From assembly GCA_964387145.1 (NCBI GenBank), contig CAYLVM010000003.1, forward strand, positions 14,526-78,525: DNA of 64,000 nt, written 5' to 3'. Below the pieces are notes generated by a model, which did no database searches, was not told where the DNA came from, and saw only the letters and a program-made list of their open reading frames with translations. This document shows positions 16,700 through 23,519 of this stretch, in pieces. This DNA is from JAMBLL01 sp964387145 (GTDB lineage: Bacteria; Actinomycetota; Acidimicrobiia; Spongiisociales; UBA5794). The translations under genes and the position numbers were made by a program. The stretch's first letter is position 1. Each line of letters opens with the position of its first letter.

Positions 16700-17758
16700 A
16701 TGAACGCCACGATCACCGGCTGGGGAAACTGTGTCCCCCAGTCCGTCCTCTCCAACGATGACCTGTCGAGCGTCATCGACACATCGGACGAGTGGATCAC
16801 GTCGCGCTCCGGGATCAAGGAGCGTCGCGTCTCGCATGTCAACAACTCCGACATGGCGGCCCTTGCAGGCAAGCGCGCGCTTAGCGCAGCGGGCCTCGAC
16901 GCCTCGGACCTCGACTACATCATCGTGGCCACGTGTACGGCCGACCGTCAGATCCCCTCGACGGCGTGTTACGTCCAGGCCAAGATCGGGGCCCTCAACG
17001 CAGCTGCTACAGATCTCAACGCCGGATGCACCGGCTTCCTCTACGGGCTGTCGATGGGCCACGGCCTTCTCGCCACCGGCCAGGCACGCAGGGTGCTCGT
17101 GATCGGATCTGAGCGGATCTCGTCGTTCCTCAACCTCGAGGAGCGCTCGACGGCGGTGCTTTTCGGTGACGGAGCAGGTGCCGTGATCCTGGAGGGAACA
17201 GAGAGTTCCGACGGTATGGCGGCAACGCTGCTCGGCTCCGACGGCAACGGCGCCGAGGCCCTCACTGCCCATGGTGTCGGCACCGAGTTCATCGGCAGCG
17301 GGGTGGATACGGCGATCGTCATGGATGGGGCAGAGATCTTCCGCAACGCGGTCGTTCGTATGGAGGAGTCCGTCGTGCGCGTCGCTGAGCTTGCAGGTTG
17401 GGACCTCGATGAGATCGATCTCATCATCCCGCACCAGGCGAACATCAGGATCATCGATGCGGTCAGGCGGCGGGTCGGCGTCTCTGAGGACAAGGTGTTC
17501 GTCAACATCCATCGGTACGGCAACACGTCGGCTGCCACGATCCCCATCGCTCTTGCAGAGGCGGTCGATGAGGGCCGCATTCAGCCCGGTCACAAGATGG
17601 TGTTCGTAGCATTCGGTGCCGGTATGACGTGGGGCGCCGTCGCCCTCAAGTGGGGCGAACGCGTCGACCCGATCGAGACGATCGACGAGGAACTCCCTGT
17701 ACCCGAGATGACCGCACTCGAGATGGTTGTGAGCAATCAGAAGGCGTTGCACGCATGA
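16700..17758 (+). CDS. fabH: Beta-ketoacyl-ACP synthase III
   Basis: FabH condenses acyl-CoA with malonyl-ACP to start fatty-acid synthesis. The 352-residue protein has the full Cys-His-Asn triad: C110 (NAGCTGF), H245 (IPHQANIRII) and N275 (RYGNTSAA). The ATG at 16700 (MNATITGWGNCVP) follows GGGAAGGA at 16683 and is preferred over upstream in-frame starts inside fabD. Its stop overlaps the fabG ATG by 4 bases. A C-terminal extension after WGERV (about 30 residues) is longer than in most FabH. Confidence 0.95.
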   Translation: MNATITGWGNCVPQSVLSNDDLSSVIDTSDEWITSRSGIKERRVSHVNNSDMAALAGKRALSAAGLDASDLDYIIVATCTADRQIPSTACYVQAKIGALNAAATDLNAGCTGFLYGLSMGHGLLATGQARRVLVIGSERISSFLNLEERSTAVLFGDGAGAVILEGTESSDGMAATLLGSDGNGAEALTAHGVGTEFIGSGVDTAIVMDGAEIFRNAVVRMEESVVRVAELAGWDLDEIDLIIPHQANIRIIDAVRRRVGVSEDKVFVNIHRYGNTSAATIPIALAEAVDEGRIQPGHKMVFVAFGAGMTWGAVALKWGERVDPIETIDEELPVPEMTALEMVVSNQKALHA

Positions 17759-18489
17759 GCGGTGTTGCACTCGTCACGGGGGCGTCGAGAGGTATCGGCG
17801 CAGCCATCGCCACAGCGCTCGCGGCCGATGGATTCGCCGTTGCTGTGAACTATGCAAAGAGCGTCGAGGGGGCACAGCGTGTGGTCGACGACATCGTGGC
17901 AGATGGTGGGACGGCGATCTCGATCCAGGCAGATGTTTCCGATGCCGAGCACGTCGCTGCCATGTTCACGACCGTTGCAGAGAAACTCGGTCCCGTATCG
18001 GTGCTCGTGAACAACGCGGGGATCACCGACGATGGACTGCTGTTGCGTATGGGCCTCGACCAGTGGGACACGGTGATCGCGACGAATCTTCGATCGGTCT
18101 ACCTGTGCACGAAAGCGGCGCTCAAGCCGATGATCCGGGCGAAGGCGGGTCGCATCATCTCTATCAGTTCGGTGTCGGGGGTATCTGGCAACCCTGGTCA
18201 GAGTAACTACGCGGCGTCCAAGGCCGGGATCATCGGCTTCACACAGTCGATCGCCAAGGAGGTAGGGTCGCGTGGTATCACCGTCAACGCCATCGCCCCC
18301 GGGTTCATCGCAACAGACATGACAGATGCACTCGGCGACGCCGTCGCCGAAGGTGTCGTCCAGCAGATCTCTTTGGGCCGCCTCGGCCGTCCAGAAGAAG
18401 TGGCGTCCGTCGTTCGCTATCTTGCATCCGACGGTGCTTCGTACATCACAGGCCAAACGCTCGTCGTCGACGGCGGGTTGGCTCTATAG
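17755..18489 (+). CDS. fabG: 3-oxoacyl-ACP reductase
   Basis: A 244-residue short-chain dehydrogenase that reduces 3-ketoacyl-ACP with NADPH. The cofactor loop is TGASRGIG (8-15), with NNAG near residue 84. The catalytic set is the Ser in ISSVSG, Tyr 152 and Lys 156 (NYAASKAG). The C-terminus is YITGQTLVVDGGLAL, typical of FabG. The ATG lies in an ATGA overlap with fabH, deciding the start. The gene order places it in the elongation cycle rather than as a generic dehydrogenase. Confidence 0.95.
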   Translation: MSGVALVTGASRGIGAAIATALAADGFAVAVNYAKSVEGAQRVVDDIVADGGTAISIQADVSDAEHVAAMFTTVAEKLGPVSVLVNNAGITDDGLLLRMGLDQWDTVIATNLRSVYLCTKAALKPMIRAKAGRIISISSVSGVSGNPGQSNYAASKAGIIGFTQSIAKEVGSRGITVNAIAPGFIATDMTDALGDAVAEGVVQQISLGRLGRPEEVASVVRYLASDGASYITGQTLVVDGGLAL

Positions 18490-18509
18490 ACATCAGGGAG
18501 GCGCGAGCC

Positions 18510-18755
18510 ATGGAACGTGCAGAGATCGAATCGAAGATGAGGGAACTCCTCGTCGAGGAACTGGGACTAGATGCCGACGCCATCGCTATGGACGCCCGGT
18601 TCGAAGAGGACCTCGAGGTCGACTCGCTCGGCGTCGTCGAACTCTTGATGGCACTCGAGGACAACTTCGGCGTACAGATCCCCGACGAGGAGGCCGAGTC
18701 CATCGGAACCGTCGGCCAGGCAGTCGATCTCGTCGAGCAGAAGCTCAACGGCTAG
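18510..18755 (+). CDS. acpP: Acyl carrier protein
   Basis: An acidic 81-residue carrier protein with the phosphopantetheine attachment motif DSLG (Ser 39) inside EEDLEVDSLGVVELLMALED. It has the usual four-helix ACP layout. GGGAGG precedes the ATG. It lies between fabG and fabF, 20 bases after fabG and 8 before fabF. Confidence 0.97.
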   Translation: MERAEIESKMRELLVEELGLDADAIAMDARFEEDLEVDSLGVVELLMALEDNFGVQIPDEEAESIGTVGQAVDLVEQKLNG

Positions 18756-18763
18756 GAGACACC

Positions 18764-20014
18764 GTGAATCAGCGCAGGGTGGTCGTCACCGGCCTCGGGT
18801 CCGTGACATCCCTCGGGTTGGACGTCGAAACGTACTGGTCGAACATCCTTGCCGGGAAGAGCGGGGTATCGGCGATCGAGCGAATCGACGTCTCGGACAT
18901 CACAGCCAAGATCGCTGCCGAGATCAAAGATTTCGATATCGAGGAGTACATGTCGCGGCGCGATGCCCGGCGGCTCGACCGTGCGAGCCAGTACTTCTGG
19001 GTTGCCACGAAGCAGGCTCTCGAAGATGCAGACATCTCCTTCGATGAGGACGACCCCGACGCACTGCGCGCAGGTGTCCTCGCAGGAACGGGGATAGGTG
19101 GTATCGAGACGCTCGAAGAACAGGTCGGAGTTCTCATCTCCAAGGGGCCCCGGCGCATGTCGCCGTACGGTATTGCAAAGATCATCTCGAACATGGCAGG
19201 TGGAGTGGCGTCGATCGATTTCCATCTCTACGGGCCGAACTCGACAACGGTCACCGCGTGTGCCGCATCGGCAAACGCGATCGGTGACGGTGCTGCCATC
19301 ATCGCCCGCGGTGCAGCTGACGTCATGGTCGCTGGTGGGGGAGAAGCCGCGATCACCCGGTTCGCCATGGCGGGGTTCGCTCAGGCAAGAGCGCTCAGCA
19401 CCAACAACGATGATCCCGAAGGCGCTTCCCGACCTTTCGACCTCAACCGGGACGGATTCGTCATGGGTGAGGGAGCAGCCGTCTTGATCCTCGAGGAGTA
19501 TGAACGTGCCGTTGCTCGCGGAGCACAGATCTACGCCGAGGTGCTCGGCTACGGCATGTCCGCCGATGGGTATCACATAACACTGCCACGTCCCGGGGGT
19601 GCGGGAGCGGCTCGCTCGATGCAAGCAGCGATGCTCGATGCCGGTCTCGAACCCTCCGAGATCGGCTACATCAACGCTCACGGAACATCCACACCGGCCA
19701 ACGACAAGACCGAGACTGCAGCGATCAAGACCGCGTTCGGTGAAGACGTCGCGTACACGGTGCCGATCTCATCGACGAAGTCGATGACCGGACACCTCCT
19801 CGGTGCCGCAGGAGCGATCGAGTCGTTGTCATGCATCCTTGCCATTCGCGACGGGGTCATCCCGCCGACGATCAACTACGTGACCCCGGATCCAGAGTGC
19901 GATCTCGGCTACGTGCCGAACGTCAAGCGTGAGGTTCCCATCACCACCGCAATGACGAACTCGTTCGGGTTCGGAGGCCACAACGTGTCACTCATCTTCG
20001 GAGCGGTCGACTAA
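18764..20014 (+). CDS. fabF: Beta-ketoacyl-ACP synthase II
   Basis: This 416-residue elongating condensing enzyme has the Cys-His-His triad: C166 (TACAASA), H306 (NAHGTSTPAND) and H344 (GHLLGAAGA). The start is GTG 18764 (VNQRRVVVTGLG), 5 bases after GGAG, which itself overlaps the acpP stop. Upstream in-frame codons lie inside acpP and fabG and are rejected. It ends the fab operon. A heptad array begins 2 bases after its stop codon. Confidence 0.95.
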   Translation: MNQRRVVVTGLGSVTSLGLDVETYWSNILAGKSGVSAIERIDVSDITAKIAAEIKDFDIEEYMSRRDARRLDRASQYFWVATKQALEDADISFDEDDPDALRAGVLAGTGIGGIETLEEQVGVLISKGPRRMSPYGIAKIISNMAGGVASIDFHLYGPNSTTVTACAASANAIGDGAAIIARGAADVMVAGGGEAAITRFAMAGFAQARALSTNNDDPEGASRPFDLNRDGFVMGEGAAVLILEEYERAVARGAQIYAEVLGYGMSADGYHITLPRPGGAGAARSMQAAMLDAGLEPSEIGYINAHGTSTPANDKTETAAIKTAFGEDVAYTVPISSTKSMTGHLLGAAGAIESLSCILAIRDGVIPPTINYVTPDPECDLGYVPNVKREVPITTAMTNSFGFGGHNVSLIFGAVD

Positions 20015-20016
20015 CA

Positions 20017-20058
20017 GCAGACGGCTTTCGGCCTACGGCTTTCGGTCTACGGTTCTCG
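20017..20058 (+). repeat. Tandem heptanucleotide array (G[CT]NNNCG type)
   Basis: Six consecutive 7-base units can be read: GCAGACG, GCTTTCG, GCCTACG, GCTTTCG, GTCTACG, GTTCTCG. The unit differs from the TGATCTG type, but the 7-base period is exact. The array starts 2 bases after the fabF stop codon. Confidence 0.85.
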
Positions 20059-20119
20059 GCGGAGAATGCCCTGGGGGGTGTTCGCGTACCGGGCTCGCAG
20101 GCTCGCAATCCCCCCTCGC

Positions 20120-20623
20120 TCACTGCGTTCGCTTGTCCCCCCTGAAGGGGGGACGGTCGGGTGTGGTGGGATCGTCTTCGCCGTCCTCGTCTGGCTGTGA
20201 ACCGTCGGCTGTGAACTGTGAACCGTCCGGTACCTCACACCCGACTCCCGTCGGCGGCAACCCGGCGTCCACCCGTTCGTTGTACTCGTCGAAGGAGCGG
20301 CTCACGAGCGCAGCGACGATCCCGACGCCAACGAAAGCTGCGATCGCCGTGACGATCCCCGCGATGACCTCCAGGCCGGTACAGGTGTTGGGGAGGCAGA
20401 TCGTCGACACGATGCTCGAGCCGATCAGGCCGCCCGTCATCGCTCCGACGAACACCGTCATGACGATCGCGGGGCGGACGTTGAAACGGGCCGCACCGTA
20501 TCCGAATCCGGCACCGAGTACGGCACCGACGGCACCTCCCACAGCACCGAGGAGGAGCCACCCGGTCACCGCTCCGAACAGAGCGTTGACGGAGATCGAG
20601 AGCAGGTCACTCGGACGCATCAT
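20120..20623 (-). CDS. Membrane protein of unknown function with repeat-encoded tail
   Basis: This 167-residue protein has about four hydrophobic segments in residues 10-108, rich in Gly and Ala, with one Cys pair (ICLPNTCTG). The last 40 or so residues (from roughly GSQFTADGSQPDEDG) are polar. They are encoded by a heptad array (20194-20228) and the GC-rich hairpin at 20135. The tail therefore looks acquired by repeat insertion into the 3' end. The ATG overlaps the upstream gene by 17 bases. No family is recognised. Confidence 0.65.
   Translation of the reverse strand: MMRPSDLLSISVNALFGAVTGWLLLGAVGGAVGAVLGAGFGYGAARFNVRPAIVMTVFVGAMTGGLIGSSIVSTICLPNTCTGLEVIAGIVTAIAAFVGVGIVAALVSRSFDEYNERVDAGLPPTGVGCEVPDGSQFTADGSQPDEDGEDDPTTPDRPPFRGDKRTQ
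20135..20154. terminator. Strong GC hairpin downstream of fabF
   Basis: A perfect 8-bp inverted repeat (GTCCCCCC / GGGGGGAC) with loop TGAA. There is no T-run, so a Rho-independent terminator is not certain. It may instead be part of a repetitive element, since GCTCACTGCGTTCGC lies just upstream. It falls inside the 3' end of the minus-strand gene 20120-20623. Confidence 0.45.
20194..20228 (+). repeat. Heptanucleotide array inside a gene end
   Basis: Five 7-base units (CTGTGAA, CCGTCGG, CTGTGAA, CTGTGAA, CCGTCCG) lie within the C-terminal coding part of the minus-strand membrane protein. Because 7 is not a multiple of 3, each unit is read in a different frame. Confidence 0.75.
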
Positions 20624-21320
20624 CGGCTCTCTTGTGGTTCCGCACCACGGGTGCGGGCAGTGGTGGCGTTATGACGGTCGTTGCGCGGCGTGCGTCGGGA
20701 AGCCACGCGACGAGGGTTGTCGCCAGCACTGCTGCACCGAGGGGAAGCGTCCCCGGCCATACGGTTGCGCCCGTCGCGACGATCCCCGCAACCGGAACCG
20801 CGATCCGTAGCCCCCAGATCCCGAAGCGGATGCCACGTCCGTACCCCCATGATGAGAGCATCACCACCACGATCAACACCACATGGGCGCCTGAGAGACC
20901 GCCGAGTGCTGTGAGGCCCACGAAGAGCGGGGTTGCGGGACCGACCGAAATGAGCGTGACCACTGCGGGGTTGGGCGCATCGGCAACCGGAGCGTGGCGC
21001 ACCCACAGGAGAAGCCACGGGCCGGCGATCCCGACTGTGGCGATGGCGGCGAGAAGGAGGTCGAGGAAGAACAACCATCCACCGACGAGTGATGCGAGGA
21101 GAAGGCCGACGATCACGGTACTCAGCAGAGACCACCGGCCCCATGGTGCTCGAACGAGCACGAGTCCCACGAAAGCCGACACTGCTGCCAGCACCATGCC
21201 GGCGAGGACAACGATCGTTGCACCCGTGTCGAACGCCCCGGGTTGCACAGCGAGCGAAGCCGCCCCCACCACCGCCGACACTACGGCAACGACACCTATG
21301 AGGATGGGGAGACGTGCCAC
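20607..21320 (-). CDS. Polytopic membrane protein of unknown function
   Basis: A 237-residue, strongly hydrophobic protein with six or seven predicted membrane segments. It starts MARLPILIGVVAVVSAVVGAA (GTG at 21320) and ends in a short polar tail (VVRNHKRADDASE). A same-length ORF in another frame (20620-21333) is Arg-rich and is rejected. It is probably cotranscribed with the downstream membrane gene, which it overlaps. No family is recognised. Confidence 0.72.
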   Translation of the reverse strand: MARLPILIGVVAVVSAVVGAASLAVQPGAFDTGATIVVLAGMVLAAVSAFVGLVLVRAPWGRWSLLSTVIVGLLLASLVGGWLFFLDLLLAAIATVGIAGPWLLLWVRHAPVADAPNPAVVTLISVGPATPLFVGLTALGGLSGAHVVLIVVVMLSSWGYGRGIRFGIWGLRIAVPVAGIVATGATVWPGTLPLGAAVLATTLVAWLPDARRATTVITPPLPAPVVRNHKRADDASE

Positions 21321-21341
21321 GGCACCAATCCAATGCTACGG

Positions 21342-21770
21342 CTACTGCTTGGGACGGGAGTCGACCGCGCCGGGGATGCGCTGCATGCCGATCAACGCCT
21401 TGTACCTGTGGATTCCCGGCTCGAGAGTCGAGTAGTCGAACTCGAAGACATCACCCTCGGCGAGGGTCGTCTCGAAGTTGCCGTCACTGTCGACCAAGAC
21501 GTACTCCCGCGGATCCTCGTTGATCCACTGGACGATCCATATCTCGTCGAGGTCGATCTTGAGGTTCGCCGGCCGAAAGACGCCGTTATCGATGAGAACC
21601 ACCGTCACGCCCTCAGGTGGTGGCTCGGTCGTCGTCGTCGTCGTTGGCTGACGATCTGCCTCGATCGTCGATGCCGACGGGGTGGAGGTGTTGAGTGCAC
21701 CGAGTACAAGCAGGACTGCGAACGCGCCAACGACCAGCAACATCGACTTCATGATGCTTCGGCTATCCAA
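21342..21770 (-). CDS. Exported cupredoxin-like protein lacking copper ligands
   Basis: This 142-residue protein has an N-terminal hydrophobic segment (about residues 8-25), a Thr/Pro-rich spacer (PTTTTTTEPPP) and a C-terminal beta domain. The domain (FRPANLKIDLDEIWIVQWINEDPREYVLV...LEPGIHRYKALIGMQ) follows the cupredoxin pattern. The usual His, Cys and second His ligands are absent. It is probably membrane-anchored or secreted. The ATG at 21770 overlaps the phosphatase gene by 8 bases and has GAGGAG upstream. A start at 21752 is also possible. The cupredoxin link is inferred. Confidence 0.68.
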   Translation of the reverse strand: MDSRSIMKSMLLVVGAFAVLLVLGALNTSTPSASTIEADRQPTTTTTTEPPPEGVTVVLIDNGVFRPANLKIDLDEIWIVQWINEDPREYVLVDSDGNFETTLAEGDVFEFDYSTLEPGIHRYKALIGMQRIPGAVDSRPKQ

Positions 21771-22431
21771 GGCGCTCCTCGATCTCGGTGGTGGGAGTGT
21801 ACCTGTCCTCGATTCCTTCGCAGCGTCCGGTGCACGCTGACGGTTCCCACAGGGAGGTCTCCACCCAGCTATCGGATCGGGTAGATACGAGCGCGGTAGC
21901 CGACGCGTGCCCCGGCGGATCGCGACGCAGGTCTGACAGCGGTCGCCCCAAGAGCTTCAGACGCACGGCCTGGATGGGGTCCTGATGGCCGACCATCGCA
22001 AGGACCCGCTGCCCGGCACCGAACGAGTCGTATACGGCACGAACCATGCGTTCGGCGATGGTGTGGATCGACTCGACGACATCGTCGAGGGCCGCAGCGT
22101 TCCTCAGATACCCTGTGAGCTGCTCGTGATGCATCTCGTCGACCTCAACCCATCGAAGCCCGGTCCATCCCGGATACATCCTGGCCTCGGTGAGACGCAC
22201 GTCGGGGCGGACCTCGAGACCGTGGTGTGCAGCGATCGCTGCTGCCGTGTGGCGTGCACGGGGCAAGGGTGAGGACACGACGACATCGATGGGGACGGTG
22301 TCGAGGTGACGCCCCACTGCGTGGGCTTCGAGCACGCCGAGCGGGGAGAGGTCGAAGCCGGGAAGATCGGCGTACACGACATGATTCGGGTTGGCGACTT
22401 CGCCGTGGCGGATCAGGATCAGCGTGCGCAT
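21763..22431 (-). CDS. Histidine phosphatase (phosphoglycerate mutase family)
   Basis: A 222-residue branch-1 histidine phosphatase with the RHG catalytic motif at the N-terminus (ILIRHGEV). A second conserved block is SSPLPRARHTAAAIA and the second catalytic His is in MVGHQDPI. Actinobacterial relatives are usually annotated as phosphoglycerate mutase-like phosphatases, and the true substrate is unknown. The C-terminal 30 residues are poorly conserved-looking. TAAGGT lies 6 bases upstream of the ATG, suggesting a leaderless transcript. Confidence 0.87.
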   Translation of the reverse strand: MRTLILIRHGEVANPNHVVYADLPGFDLSPLGVLEAHAVGRHLDTVPIDVVVSSPLPRARHTAAAIAAHHGLEVRPDVRLTEARMYPGWTGLRWVEVDEMHHEQLTGYLRNAAALDDVVESIHTIAERMVRAVYDSFGAGQRVLAMVGHQDPIQAVRLKLLGRPLSDLRRDPPGHASATALVSTRSDSWVETSLWEPSACTGRCEGIEDRYTPTTEIEERLG

Positions 22432-22437
22432 CGGGCT

Positions 22438-22443
22438 ACCTTA
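22438..22443 (-). promoter_or_regulatory. Putative -10 element of a leaderless promoter (histidine phosphatase)
   Basis: On the minus strand TAAGGT is followed by 6 bases (AGCCCG) and the ATG at 22431. There is no ribosome-binding site. Same geometry as at 8320, 14497, 28203 and 52410. Confidence 0.5.
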
Positions 22444-22558
22444 CGGCGGCGAGCACGCGCACGGGTATGACCCGGTCACGACATTTCATCCGTAGCGGGT
22501 ACGAGCATGAGCGGTATACTGTGGAGTGGAAGCTACTCGTCGACCCACGAGAGACGAA

Positions 22559-22900
22559 ATGCCGCTGAACGAGCACGAGCAGAAGATTCTCGACGAGATC
22601 GAGCGTCAGCTGTACGAAGAGGACCCCAAGCTGGCACAGAAGGTGGCGAAGGCCGTGCGCACCGGTAGCGACCGGTGGAGGATGCGCCTCGCAGCGATTG
22701 TGTTCCTCCTGGGTGCAGTCGTGATGTTCTCCTCGTTCACGAGGTCCTGGGCGATTGCAGGACTGGGCTTCCTGATCATGGTCGGATCTGCAGGCTGGAT
22801 GGCACATTCAGTGGGTGTGCACCGAGAAGCGCGCGGCTCGACCGGAGTGCTCGAATCGTTCGTAGAGCGCTTTGAGCGTAGGTGGCAACAGGGTGACTAG
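22559..22900 (+). CDS. DUF3040 membrane protein
   Basis: This 113-residue protein begins MPLNEHEQKILDEIERQLYEEDPKLA, the hallmark of the actinobacterial DUF3040 family. Two membrane helices follow (about residues 42-59 and 65-81). The ATG at 22559 is chosen because family members start with this motif. The upstream ATG at 22526 adds 11 unrelated residues. TATACT at 22515-22520 is a likely -10 element. In many actinobacteria this gene lies close to mraZ. Here it sits about 9 kb upstream. Function is unknown. Confidence 0.85.
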   Translation: MPLNEHEQKILDEIERQLYEEDPKLAQKVAKAVRTGSDRWRMRLAAIVFLLGAVVMFSSFTRSWAIAGLGFLIMVGSAGWMAHSVGVHREARGSTGVLESFVERFERRWQQGD

Positions 22901-22998
22901 GATGGCCCAGCTTGGCTCGATAGCAAGCCTGGGCAAGCAGTAGAGGACACGACGGGCAGCTCACTTCGCCCGCTCGATGAATGAAAGGGAGATGGGCC

Positions 22999-23496
22999 TT
23001 GGATGGTTTCACCGCTGCACAGGCGTGCGAGCTGACTGGATGCACACCTCATCAGCTTCGATACTGGGACAAGGTCGGACTCATCGAACCGTCCATTCAG
23101 ACCACCGATGGCCGTCCGGGCCGTCGGCGCATCTACAGCTTCCGTGACCTCGTCGGCTTGCGTGTCGTCAAGAGCCTCCTCGACAACGGTCTTTCGATCC
23201 AGCGCGTGCGTCGGGCGTGGGACTACCTTCGCCGGACGGGCGACATGGACGAGCAACTCTCGAACGTCAAGCTGATCACCGACGGCCACTCGATCTTCGC
23301 TGTGGCCCACGATGAGGACGAGATCCTCGACGCGCTGCGCCAAGGCCAGTTGGCGTTCTTCGTCAAGATCGACGAGATCGCCCAGGATGTCGAAGACGAC
23401 GTGACGAAGTTCGAACTCGATCGGGACAGTTTCCGCACGATGCTGGCCATGGTCGAGGATGATGTGAAGTCGGAAGCGACCGAAGCGTCAGGCTGA
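22999..23496 (+). CDS. MerR-family transcriptional regulator
   Basis: A regulator of 165 residues with an N-terminal MerR winged helix: FTAAQACELTGCTPHQLRYWDKVGLIEPS, then GRPGRRRIYSFRDLVGLRVVKSLLDNGLSIQRVRRA. The C-terminal half has no cysteine pair, so metal sensing is not indicated. I prefer TTG 22999 because AAAGGGAG lies 7 bases upstream. An in-frame ATG at 22981 lacks a Shine-Dalgarno sequence and would add six residues. It stands between DUF3040 and the convergent transglutaminase gene. Targets are unknown. Confidence 0.85.
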   Translation: MDGFTAAQACELTGCTPHQLRYWDKVGLIEPSIQTTDGRPGRRRIYSFRDLVGLRVVKSLLDNGLSIQRVRRAWDYLRRTGDMDEQLSNVKLITDGHSIFAVAHDEDEILDALRQGQLAFFVKIDEIAQDVEDDVTKFELDRDSFRTMLAMVEDDVKSEATEASG

Positions 23497-23519
23497 CGAG
23501 GTCGCGACATCCGAGTACC

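Noticed and set aside
20620..21333. Alternative 237-codon ORF on the same strand as the membrane protein
   Set aside because: Arg-rich, low-complexity product in a shifted frame. The overlapping frame gives a typical polytopic membrane protein.
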